Of a stretch of 64,000 nucleotides of DNA, positions 50,612-61,407 are shown one piece after another. Made by a program: the position numbers and the translations under genes. This DNA is from Pyronema omphalodes. Its lineage: Eukaryota > Ascomycota > Pezizomycetes > Pezizales > Pyronemataceae. Below the pieces are notes generated by a model that had not been told where the DNA came from, searched no databases, and saw only the letters and a list, made by a program, of their open reading frames with translations. The DNA is taken from NCBI GenBank assembly GCA_024516155.1, contig JAJJXM010000010.1:992001-1056000 (forward strand), in the 5' to 3' direction. Position 1 is the first letter of the stretch, and the number at the start of each line of letters is the position of its first letter.

Positions 50612-51312
50612 GGCGATGGTTTCGGTATGTCCGGTACAGGTGGAGGGGTGAAGTTCGTGGTGAATTCGACGGTGTTGGTGAAAGGTCGAATTGCGTTGTA
50701 GAGTATTGCTGTTCTTCCGCTTCGCGCGCCCCAGCCCAGGAAATTTTTGGCGGGTTGCAGAGGTAACTTTTTAGCGTGACTTTGGCGTGAAATCTTGGCG
50801 GGTGGGATGGCGCTTGCATCTGTTATACATGGGAATCGCTGGGGGTTCGATAAAGCCTCCTGGAGGCAGAGATGAGCTGATTTACAACGCTGTTTAACTT
50901 TATTGGTTTTACTATAACTATTTGATGGTTATTGTGACCTACAAATTCATAGCTGCAATTCAATCTGGCAAGATTCAAACTTTTCGAGTGATTAACAATG
51001 ATCAGACTCTCCATTTTGAGCTGTAAGGTCCTTCGGAAAAGAGGCAAAAAATTGATATATATTTATTTACCAGAAAATAATTGACTTTACATCTGGAGTT
51101 TATTTGACTTACTATACGAATTGGCATTGAAATAACATCGAATCCGCGATTTCCTACTACATAGGGCACAGGGCGCAGCGGGGCAGCATGGCCATGGTCC
51201 ATGGAGCCGCATAATTTTTTAGCGTCCGGGCAACGCCAGCATTCCCGGACCCGGAGCGGGTACCTTCGTCCTTCGCGCTCCCAATCGCAGCATTCGAACC
51301 GAAAACGCCACG
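50612..51312. promoter_or_regulatory. Shared upstream region of LCP5 and uS12m
   Basis: These 701 bp lie between divergent starts. The half nearest LCP5 is GC-rich, the middle is AT-rich, and the stretch near 51190-51310 is GC-rich leader. No coding potential is recognised. Confidence 0.45.
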
Positions 51313-51985
51313 ATGTTCGCCCTCCGATCAATTTTTTCGGCGCTGCCCCGAGCAGCATCTTCAGTCGCAGCTGTCCCTCGTATCTGCGCGCCTCGCATCC
51401 CCACCTCCATCGCGCCTATCCTCCCCACAAACCCGCTCGGCCGTCGTTGGGCTACCTTCAACCAGGTGCTTAGAGGATGTCGTAAGAAGCAGCGCGCGAG
51501 AAAACCTGTTTCCCCCGCCTTGTCAGAGGGAAAAAGACCCTGTATGAAGGGTGTTTGTCTTAGGGTTACTATCATGAAACCTAAGAAACCTAACTCTGCT
51601 GAGAGAAAGATTGCAAGAGTTAAGTTGTCTTCGGATAGATTGATTACTGCTTATATCCCTGGAGAAGGTATGATGCGGGGTTGGAAGAATACTTCGTGGC
51701 TATGGCTGATTGGAGATAGGTCACAATGTTCAGCAGCATTCCGTCGTCTTGGTTCGTGGTGGAAGAGCTCAGGATTGTCCCGGAGTCAGATACCACTTGA
51801 TCCGTGGAGCTTTGGACTTGGTATGTAGAGATCTATATCTTTGGAAGGCGGGGGTGGAGGGGGTGGGGGGGGGGGGGGGGGGGGCGAGTAGACAGGACAT
51901 AGAATGCTAACAAAAATGACAGGGAGGAGTTCCCAACCGTATTACTTCCAGATCCAAGTACGGAACCAAGAAGACCAAGAACTAG
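51313..51985 (+). CDS. Mitochondrial small-subunit ribosomal protein uS12m
   Basis: Three exons (51313-51667, 51720-51820 and 51923-51985) give 172 residues. The first ~45 residues are a basic, Ala/Ser-rich presequence ([20 protein letters not shown]). The S12 fold follows: [83 protein letters not shown] and [16 protein letters not shown]. The KPNSA and [10 protein letters not shown] motifs line the decoding centre. The second intron carries a 20-G tract. The CDS ends in KKTKN. There are no paralogues nearby, and the convergent neighbour is the unrecognised gene at 53.3 kb. Confidence 0.95.
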
Positions 51986-53337
51986 ACGGACGGCGACTAC
52001 ATAATTTATTTTATGTATCACAAAATGTACAATACAGGGCGTACGAGCATCAGGAGTTTTAGAGTGTTTTATATCCGATATTTTTTCAAGCGGAAAATCT
52101 GTTCAGATATCGTCTCCACTATAGTGACTTTTCACAATCGAGAAGATCTACAATATTCGTATATACATCACGCAGATTTTACCAAATTCACACCCGTGTT
52201 AGAAAGGACAGGGAGAGACAGACGGTTCTATTGTAGATTATAATGACGATACACAGAGAGGAAGCATTATATATAGTAGAAAAGTTGGCTAGTCTCATCC
52301 TCCTGATCAAACCCTGTTTGGTGTCCCACTTGGTCCCCTTCAAGGTTCGGCTTGAGCAAACTCGAGGACCTTGTTACGACAAGCTGGATTGCCTATTCAC
52401 GGCAATTTTCCAACACCCGTCTACTTCTTCAATGGCCAATTTCACGTATTTCTGATTACCAACAATTTTACTCGCCGGGCAAATATCAAATATCTGCAAC
52501 ATTTCAAAGCACTTTTTGTAATTCTGGATAGCCAACCAACGACGTGATAAGTCATGATTCAAGTCATTATACATAGACGGACGCTATCACTCACACTATA
52601 CCACCAATACCGGTTATATCTCCAAGTACTTACATCATTTGATGTAACCATGTAGTATAGCAATATGTACCAAATTGAAGTCTATCACAAATCGGGTAAA
52701 GTTCAGATCAAACAGTGCTATGCGAAGTGTAATACGTCTAAGAACGTGTTCCTGGAATGGTGTTTTTCTGCGTCTTTTAATGACGTTGTTTATTGAGAAT
52801 TTTTTGCTGCGTAGTGAGTTTGGTTTGATAATATATACATATGTGTACAAGGCTGGTCGTGTTAGCCGGAGTTGTCTGGGTCCTCTGTATTTATACCCCT
52901 TCCTGGTTTTACAGAGACTCTTGGGTCCTTTCTTGTCATGATGATGTCGAATATCCGAAGTATGAGTAGCCAGTCTATTGGAAGGGATATTTTTTTTTCA
53001 AATAATAATCTAATGGAAAGATGGAGGGAGTGATGTGGTGTGAAGCAGACTAACTGATCACCCCCCTATGGGATTTCCATAGAAGTCACCTCTGATAGAC
53101 CGGTTGCTTGGCTGAGAATATGTAAAGTATTTTATAGCATTTTTCTCAGTTTAATCCGGGAAAATTTTTCGACTAGTCGACGGAAAAGGAAAGCATCTTC
53201 GTATAATAAAAAAAAAATTCAAAATTACAATAAAAACAAGTATTAACTATCTAATATAACAACCCCCCCCCCCTTCCCCCCTCCCCTCTTACATCCATTA
53301 CCATATCAATTCATCTTCCTTCTCACCCCCGCCCCAC
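51986..53337. other. Intergenic, no gene recognised
   Basis: This AT-rich region of 1.35 kb holds a few frames up to 88 codons without motifs. A C-run with CCCTTCCCCCC sits at 53263-53285 next to the 3' end of the following gene. Confidence 0.5.
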
Positions 53338-54764
53338 TTAACAACCAGATCCTCCACACCCACATCCACAATCCCCATCTCTATTCCCTCTCCCCAAATA
53401 AAAGGTAACCGCCAATCCATAATGCTCACTAACCCACCCCTTCCTATTCCTCTCCCTAGAATTACGATGATACCCACCTCTTCGATATTCACACTTCGCG
53501 CCGACTCCTATGCGTCTAAGAAACTTCCCATCATCCGTCTCACACATCGTCTCCTTCCCACAGTAAAGAATCTTACTATATCTTCCAATCAACCTACAAG
53601 TTTTCACCTCTGGTTCAATCGGTTGATACCCCCACGTATGTCCCAAATCCCCCCCAGTCTCAGCCAACTCTCTTTGTTCCCTTGCCGAAAGATTATGAAT
53701 ATCATTCCTCCTCCCAAACTCAATCCAAACATCCTTTAAACACGGTCTCCAATCTCTATACGGGGGGCTTAAGCTCTGGACCGTACCGGTATTAAAAGCA
53801 GACATATTACCACCGACGACACCTCCCAAGACATGGTCTTCGTTCATACGTTTATCGACCATTTCTCGCTTAAATTCATGGTCTTCTAAAGATCCGGCAT
53901 GTTGGAAGGAATTGCCAAGTCGGAAATAGGGTCCGCTACCAACGGCGATGTCAACGATTAGAAGGTCGTCTTGTTTGTTGCATTCGTCGTAGGGGCTCCG
54001 GGTTATGGAGCAGATTTTGAGACATTTGGAAATTAGGGTTATGGTGAAGGGGGTTTCTCCGTTGTCGTGAAGACGGGTTCGGTTGGTGATTTGGAAGCAG
54101 TTTCGGATCCACTGGAATCATCATTATCGTGGTTAGTCAGCACGTCATATTATGTCGAATCACTCAAATTGGGGGGGGGGGGGGGGGGGGGTAAACATAA
54201 ACATCAACATACCGGATGTTCCAAAATCGCCTGTAGCCCAGTATCTGTAACATCCTGCAAAAGAATAGCACAATACCCAACCCCAGATCCTTCCAGATCC
54301 TTCTCAATCATAGAAACCGCACAAGCAGTTCTACTATACGCATGTGTAAAAGTCCCCGACAAATGCCAACTATAAACCTTGATCCTATGACCTCCCAAAG
54401 GAACCTGTCCCGCAAGTTCATAGGATGTCGGGGGACACCAGTTATCTTTAATCGCGGACCAAACATACACCGGAAGACCCTTTGAACTTGGGCCGCAGGT
54501 ACAGTGGAAGCGATTTGGGGGGCAACAACAACCGGATCCTCCGGGTCCTACGAGTATACCACCACCGCCGCTGGAACAGCTGCCGGAACATCGACGGGTG
54601 GAACAACCGCAGCTGGGGCCGGGGGTTGGTGCTCGAGGAGGTGGCAGACATCGTCCAGGCGAGCTGGGGTAGAAGCTACCAATGGAACTTGCGGAGCCTC
54701 GACGAACATGCCAGGTGTGATGGTGCTCGGAGTGGGAAGTTTCGGAATGTTCTTCGTAGTCCAT
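53338..54764 (-). CDS. Unrecognised protein with a Cys-rich N-terminal segment
   Basis: Two exons on the minus strand (54764-54213 and 54111-53338) are separated by a 101 nt GTATGT...CAG intron holding a 21-base C-run, giving 441 residues. I do not recognise the family. The first 25 residues are His/Ser-rich (HSETSHSEHHHTWHV). Residues about 38-90 contain some 11 Cys, including SCGCSTRRCSGSCSS, GCCCPPNRFHCTCG and nearby Pro/Gly runs. The rest looks globular: GGHRIKVYSWHLSGTFTHAYSR, LKICSITRSPYDECNKQDDLLIV, VGSGPYFRLGNSFQHAG and LGHTWGYQPIEPEVKTCRLIG. The C-terminus reads DGDCGCGCGGSGC, again Cys/Gly-rich, though an unrecognised intron there could change the ending. There is no signal peptide or membrane segment. 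Continuous frame across the join and the W-I-R-N-C continuation support a real gene. Confidence 0.6.
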
Positions 54765-55676
54765 TGTTGAGGTTGTTAGGATTGATGAGGCGATTGAGGT
54801 TCTGGATATTGAGATGATGGTGTTACTGCGGTGGGGGAGGACTGTATTTATGTGTTAGAGAGATGGTCTGATGAGATGGGGATTTATCACAGTTATCACC
54901 GCAATTGTATGCGGAATGAAAAATGTACCGGGGGTGGTATGACAGCCTTCACTGAGGCTTCGTCGACGGAACAGAAAAGATAATCCCCGCTGGAGTCGTA
55001 AGGGAAGATTGAAGCTTGTCCACCGTCGTTTGGAATGGTATTTTGGACGAGTATTGGGAGACATAGATTATGGTAGGCCTGAAGAATGGGCTGTATGAAA
55101 CCATGGTAGATTATTCGGTTTGGTGCCGATTGATATGATAGTTGTCTGATGGGGTTTAGGCCTAAGTTACACACAGGTTCATGGGAAATCACACCTTATC
55201 GTAAACCCTACTTCAGGCCACCACATATCCTAGGGATGCATATTAGATTTTCTCAGTAGAGTTGCCTTATTGAATTGCCGTACCTGATGCAGCGTACACA
55301 TAGGGTTTGTAACCCTAGTACTTGGCTACATTGGGGCTGCTTAGCTTGTCGACGCCTCATGCATCAACCCGAAATATCATGTCGATGTGTCAGGACCTTC
55401 TAAGTCTCCCCCAAATTGTTAAATGAAATGGCTAGATGAGAGGCGTACAGGCACGATACGACTACTGTACCGGTCCGCTGCAGAATCGTTTCGCCCCGAG
55501 TTTTGAGCCGATGAAGGGGAGCTTCAACTGACGCTGCCAACCTAAAGTCGGTAGTTTTCCCAGCGTCTCGGATTACTTGTCCCAATCCGGCCCGTGAATT
55601 TTCAAATTTCGATTTTCACGAATGTTACATAGGGCGTAAAATATATGCAGGTAGTAGACTCATTTATTCTTTTAGT
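54765..55676. other. Intergenic upstream of the Cys-rich gene, with an inverted telobox pair
   Basis: No gene is recognised. TAGGGTT (55301-55307) and AACCCTA (55311-55317) form a perfect inverted pair with a 3-base spacer. A further AACCCTA is at 55205-55211. Confidence 0.5.
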
Positions 55677-56948
55677 CTACATCACCGGCCAGGTGTGAGG
55701 AGCAGCACCATGCGTTGCTCTCATACATCCATAACACAGCTTTCCTCTGGTCCCATCGGTATCTTCCCGAGATCCCAACGTCAGACCCTCATTATTCTCA
55801 TCCGCAGGCAGTCCACACATGGTGCATGGATCTGCCTCCGGATTCGATGGCTTTAATCTATCTCCCATGCGTACCACATTCATAACTGTTGAAGGGTATT
55901 GTAGTTCCATGTTTTCGAAATACTGCGTTAATAGCTCTCCAACGGTGATATTTCGGCCACTCGTAGCAGCAGCGGCGGAATGTTTCGGTGTTGACGAGTA
56001 TGCAATGCACAGCGGCACCAACGGCGGTTCGGTAATCTCGGTAACAAATGTAACAAGCTCTTTCTTGAACACATCACGGAGAGGATGCAAGAACTTCAGA
56101 CCTGTTCAAAATTAGCGTCCTTCTGAGATTCACGATCACCGGTGAGTTATACCATAGGGCGACTTGGTATCGCTTATCTGCCACGGCAAAGAGAACCCAC
56201 GTCCCTTAGCTGCTTCAGCCATAACCTTGTCTGCTAACCGGGTAGTGGTATCTCCCCATAGGATCCCGCTGCATCCCTCACGCTGTGCAATGGCCACAAT
56301 AAGCCGTGTTCGTAGGATGCCGGCCATATCCTCCCTTGAAGTCGGTGACGGCAGCGCGGTGAGTAGCTCTTCCATACATTCTCTCGGGCTCTTGTTTGTA
56401 TCTTTTTTCTCCAGATCTGGGATATCGGCGCATTCGGTAAAGCTGTAGATATCCTCAAGCTTAGAGGCAATATAGTCTCCGGCGTCGGGAAAGCGCTGCT
56501 TCACAACTTCGAGATGTGAGCCTGAGGGTAAAGATGGATCTAGTACTGTTTCGTCTACATTTAAGATCTTCAAGCGGTATCTGGTTCGAGTGACTTTCTG
56601 TCGCTGGCCGGCGAGCTGGGAATCGATCAAATAGAGTAGACTGGTAGAGGAAATTCCAAAGGAAATGGGTAGGAGGAAGGTCGGAATCTGGTTCTGGTCG
56701 TCGGGGCGAATTTTGTAGCTTTCCATACGCTTAATACACTTCGAACGAATGAAGTATTCGTAACAGCCGCTGTATTATCGTTTGCTGGTCAGCTGTTGGC
56801 CTGCTGTCTACGACTGCGATAAATTATATTTGAAAAGGAAGACAAACCGACAGTGTGGAGGTTCATTGCGCAGAACATAGATACCATCATTTTCCTTGCA
56901 TCGTCGACATAGAGGTGGAGTTGCGGGTTGTTCTGTTGTCGTGGACAT
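55677..56948 (-). CDS. NCS2: Cytoplasmic tRNA 2-thiolation protein 2 (Ncs2/Ctu2)
   Basis: The three exons on the minus strand are 56948-56848, 56769-56153 and 56101-55677, giving 380 residues. Ncs2 with Ncs6 thiolates the wobble uridine of Lys, Glu and Gln tRNAs using sulphur passed by Urm1. The N-terminal CxxC pairs are LCRRCKEND and PHCRGCYEY, then FIRSKCIKRMESYKIR. The PP-loop-like core contains FLLPISFGISSTSLLYLID in place of the ATP-binding SGGxDS (degenerate in Ncs2, intact in Ncs6). Later parts are RTRLIVAIAQREGCSGILWGDTTTRLADKV and LPWQISDT. The C-terminal CxxC pairs are PCTMCGLP and KLCYGCMR. The ATG at 56726 is internal; extending to 56948 recovers the conserved zinc module. It is divergent with SMD3, start codons only 184 bp apart. 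Confidence 0.92.
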
Positions 56949-57132
56949 TTTTTAGACTTCGCGATGGCGCTTTGGCGGGGTGTCTTCGGGGCGAAAGAGC
57001 GACATGCAGAAGCTCTGAGTCGCGAGCGGAGCCGCATCAGGCTAAGCTAGTTATTCTCCAACCTCACCTCACCTTCACGAAACGCACCTCGCGAACACCT
57101 CACGCCAACCTCCACATTCATACACCGCAGTA

Positions 57133-57654
57133 ATGGGAAGCATCGGAATTCCAATTAAGCTCCTCAACGAGGCCCAGGTACGGTTTACACTATTCATGGT
57201 TTAATTTTCCTTACTAACGAAAGCTTTTCAGGGCCACGTCTGCACCCTCGAGCTCACCTCCGGCCAGATCTTTCGCGGCAAACTTATCGAAGGTTGCTAC
57301 CTACCGCGTTTTCCTTTTGCCACAAAATAGAGACTGACCAATTATGTACAGCCGAGGACAACATGAACGTACAGCTACGCGATATCACCGTAACAGCACG
57401 CGACGGACGTGTTTCCCACCTCGACCAAGTTTACATCCGCGGATCTCACGTGCGCTTCTTTATCGTTCCCGATATGCTTCGGTGATTACCTCCCATCTAC
57501 AATCTCCCCAGGACACAGCTAATAGGTCAATAGCAACGCACCTATGTTCCGTTCGCGAACTGTCAGAGGGCGTGGTGTTGGATTGGCACGTGGAAGAGCT
57601 ACAGTCAACCGTGCACGAGGACAGAGAGGATCAGGTGCTGGGGGGCGTCCATAG
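57133..57654 (+). CDS. SMD3: Spliceosomal Sm protein D3
   Basis: The four exons are 57133-57177, 57232-57292, 57352-57481 and 57534-57654, giving 118 residues. SmD3 is part of the heptameric Sm ring on U1, U2, U4 and U5 snRNAs. The Sm1 motif is [26 protein letters not shown], with the RNA-contacting loop residues. The Sm2 motif is [18 protein letters not shown]. The C-terminal tail ([25 protein letters not shown]) is the usual RG-rich substrate of arginine methylation. A tempting stop right after PDMLR is inside intron 3 (GTGATT...AATAG, 52 nt); removing it restores [13 protein letters not shown]. It is a short-range divergent partner of NCS2. Confidence 0.95.
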
Positions 57655-57968
57655 AGGGAAATACAGTAATGAACGAACGTGGACTTGCTTGCAAATCTGG
57701 TGTCAGGGTGCTTTTCTGCTTACAGGGTGTAATATATCAATGTCATCTAAGTTGATGCTTTTCAAGTTTGATTGGGTAGGTACGTGGCTATCGAGTGATG
57801 GATTATGTTTTGCACTTTTCTCTTACGGCCAATTGCAGTTTAAAGCACACTCAGTCAATTTAGCTACCCCTAGTTACACCTTTGAAATAGGGTTTCCCCC
57901 GCAAAATTTTACCAATAATGTTCCATCCAAACCAGCTTCTCTACACCGTTGATCCCGCACATGAATAT
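57655..57968. other. Convergent intergenic region
   Basis: This holds the 3' flanks of SMD3 and the But2-domain gene; no other feature is seen. Confidence 0.5.
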
Positions 57969-58881
57969 TTAAGCGTAGACGTCCATGGTGATACCAGTCT
58001 TGGGATTGTCGAGCTCTGTTTAATTCAGTTAGCCTGGATAATTTCAATGCTTGGGATTGCAATTGATACTTACCATACCAATCGAAGAAGACTGGGCCAG
58101 CTCTAGTTCCCGCAACCTCAAAGTCCATTCTCTCACCAGCCTTGCATGGAACCCCTATGACCACGACATTAGCTACTTTCCCACAAATTCTCAAAACAAT
58201 TTTTTACTCGGGACAAACATACATTTACCTGTGACCTTCGCCGCACCACCATGCTTGGGCTGATGAATGGTGTACATCGGCTTCCAGGTAGTTCTCTTAG
58301 GCTTCGTTTCCCAGGTCGTCTCGCCATTGATAATCATGGACTTGAGCTCCCAAACATCGAGTTTTCCGCTTCCGTTTACGGTCCATTCATATCCATACTT
58401 TGACTTAGGGGGGAGGTTGAAGTTGATCATGCACTTGGGACCAACGTCTTCCGGGATGTCGAATCCGACTAGGAGCCGGATCTCTGCGCCATGGGCATGG
58501 GATTCCCAGTGGACCATGCCGGTCTTTTGGGTTTCATGGGCTTGGTCAGGATGGGCTTCTTTGATGGGAACTTGGGGGAAAAGAGTTAGCTTGACGAAGT
58601 TGGGGGAAATTGGCCGAAGCTACGGAGGGTTGGGGAAAACTGGAGAGAGGGATGGAGGAGGTTGGAGACGGTGGATGAGGGGGTTTGCTAAACCTACCAA
58701 GGTAACTAGGGAATAAAACCATCTCAGGTTTCGGAGGGTGAGCAGGATGAGTAGGATGGGTGGGATGAGTAGGGTGAGTAGGATGAGTGGGGTGGTGATC
58801 GGTCTGGCCTTCTACATCACCCTCAACCGGAGCTGCGAGGACAGATGCTAAGAGGGCAGAGAAGATGATGGCGAACTTCAT
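57969..58881 (-). CDS. Secreted protein with But2 C-terminal-like domain
   Basis: The four exons on the minus strand are 58881-58698, 58570-58229, 58175-58074 and 58015-57969, giving 224 residues. A signal peptide (MKFAIIFSALLASVLAAPV) is followed by a His-Pro-Thr repeat (HPT six times) and PEMVLFPSYL. From about residue 80 to the end the pattern fits the fungal But2-type secreted beta-sandwich domain: VGFDIPEDVGPKCMINFNLP, GSGKLDVWEL, GVPCKAGERMDFEVAGT and GPVFFDWYELDNP. In filamentous fungi this domain is common in small secreted proteins of unknown role; a link to ubiquitin comes only from fission yeast naming. All introns are GT-AG (acceptors AAG twice). The domain call is from pattern memory and was not searched. 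Confidence 0.72.
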
Positions 58882-61407
58882 AGCTGTTAATTTTCAAGAC
58901 TTTAACTTAGAATGTGCCGTGAGTTTTCTGAGTGAAGTGATGTTCCAGTGGTTGGTGTCTGGATTATTTCCAACTGGTATGAGGAAGTGGTATTTATACT
59001 CGATATTGCTGGGTTTGTGCTTTGGAGTCCAGACTTTCTGGGATTTGGTAACTTAGCTGGATGAAAATCTACTATTGTCTGGGCTGAAACTGCGTCACGA
59101 TTGACAAATTGGTAACCGTTGATCTTCTCTTTTGTTAAACTCTTGGTGATAACGTTACTCCCATAGAAACCTCGCCATCTGGCACCTGGGCCTATTCAGG
59201 TAAGTGAGGATAAGTTCACACTATTTTTGGTTGTACCATCAATGAGTAGACTCGCCTCATTGAAATTGTAACTTGAGATATCCGAGGCATCCGGGTGAGT
59301 GTAATGGAAAACATAGGGAGTTCTCTAACTGGAGTAGGTGAAGAAATTCACAGTCAACCATAGGGACAAATACCATCGACCAATTGGTTCAACTAAAATT
59401 GATTTACTTTCTTCACCGGGCTCAGGAAACCTTGCACAAAAAACGTTAACTCTCAGTTGCATACTTAGCCAAGAGCATGAATACTAGAAGCCTGCATACT
59501 GAGAAAAGTTTACATCATGAGTTATCCTGATCATTGGTCATGATGATAAAGTTAGCCTTCCCGTTCCAGAAACGGACTTTCTGCAAGGCATAACACTCAA
59601 ATAGCCCTGCATTTTCTTTGGTCAATTGATCATATCGCTTATACTTTATTGACAATAATATGATACAAGTAGGACTTGAGTTAGGATCATCAAATTAACA
59701 GTGTACACATTTTTCTTAGGAAGTTTTGCCCGGGATCCCGTGCTCCAGGGTCCATGTTCAAACCATCGATTCACAGAGATAGTCTTGTAGTGGAAAACCC
59801 GGGGCTATTTGCGTACCATCTTACACAGAGTTCTAATATGGTAATCTTCTAAAGGTTAGGGCCCGTGTGTAAGCGAGCGAAGGAGGATGATTGATATTCA
59901 ACGGGCTTGCATACTAATGCAGCCCAGGTAGTACCCGCTGTCTTGTAAATCCAATAATCTGGGGAGGATCGCCTTGGTGACTACTCATGTAAGCACTACT
60001 TGAAATCTATGATAAATCCATGGTCAGTCTATGATCATGATAATGGGATGGAACGTATAAGCCTGGAAATGTTTGCGGCATATCACTGTAAGCACTATGG
60101 CTCCATTTGGTAATTTATCAATCTAGCCTACAAAGAGATAGAGAGTTTAAAGGATACGATTTACGGATCTTTCGGAAAGAGCTTGGTAGCTTAGTTACAA
60201 TGAGCCTCAAGAGGCAGCTGCCAAAATAATGTTCCTATCAAAGCTAGCGAAACTTTATCTCGCCAGTATTTAAGTTTGGAAACACCTGAGAGCTATGAAC
60301 TTACCAGAAGGCAGTGACTATAAACTTTTCTATGCAATTGTAGGCTTGTATCAGTTACTGCAATAATTCTGAAATACCGAGGCAGACTTATCTGGGGTTC
60401 TTTCCTGAAAAGTATCGAGTTCGCCAGTTACGTGGCGTGTTATCTGCAGGTAACCATTTGGATTCTTCAAGGGGAGCGAAACACAAGGGTAAAACATAAA
60501 CTTTATGCAAACGGCGGGCTTCGGTAAGGCACGACCCGCCATTAGAAACGGTATGCAGTGATACTTTCCCTTTGTACTTCCTGATATGATCTGAATCAAG
60601 ATACCTCAGACACAGACATATTATAGACATGTCTCAACATACGATAGTTGACAGAAAACGGCCCGGGAAAGTCTTGAGATAAAAATGAAGCGGTGTCGAA
60701 TGACTACGCAGTCCGTTCATATGCGGATGCGGTGCATAGAGTTGACTCTTGAGCAATGTCATCAATGCTCGGCAGCTTAATTCATAGTTCGCTTTTTATG
60801 GTTATCGAAGATTTGGATACACGATGGGATTGGCACATGGTTCTACCGATTACATTGATCGATCATAGAATAATTTGGACGCTTATAGACAATATCCGCC
60901 GAAAAGAGGTTGAAGATGATATGATTAGTCCCTGAGAGCTGGCATGACACATCATGTGTCTGGTAGTGATGTCATTCATCAGGGTATATCTATTTAGATC
61001 ATGGAACATGCTGCAGGAACGGATTATCATTGCATGTATGATGGGTTATTCGCTTGGAGTTGGCTTGGAAATGATTTAGAGAGCTAGTGCTATGCCCGAT
61101 TCGAACTCGAGGGCAAACCCAAACCTTTAACCTCAAATCCAGACGCCCTTCCCTCTGCTTCTCATTACCTTTGCTCATCATTCCTTACTCAATCCAGTTA
61201 TATAAATTCTCTAGCTGTTAAATACGCTTCATGCTTCTCTCTCGTATCATCCGCTTAGTAACGTACAACAATACCCTTTGAAAATCCGCAACGCACATAT
61301 CTACAGTTTTGAAAAGTCAATGTACAAAAAAAAAAGCTTTAAGCCCACTTGAGCGCCATGTTTTACTGTTACAAATCCGCATTATTAATCTAGGTATCTC
61401 ATCTGTT
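58882..61407. other. 2.5 kb intergenic region, no gene recognised
   Basis: Frames up to 82 codons on both strands show no motifs and no splice-linked extension. A degenerate tRNA-like segment near 61090-61170 (minus strand) was considered and not accepted. No tandem repeat or inverted repeat stands out. Confidence 0.5.

Noticed and set aside
61085..61180. tRNA-like segment on the minus strand (GTTCGAATC box, a TTTGAGG anticodon-like loop)
   Set aside because: The acceptor stem does not pair, the anticodon stem has mismatches and the D arm is unclear. At most it is a decayed Leu-type tRNA relic.
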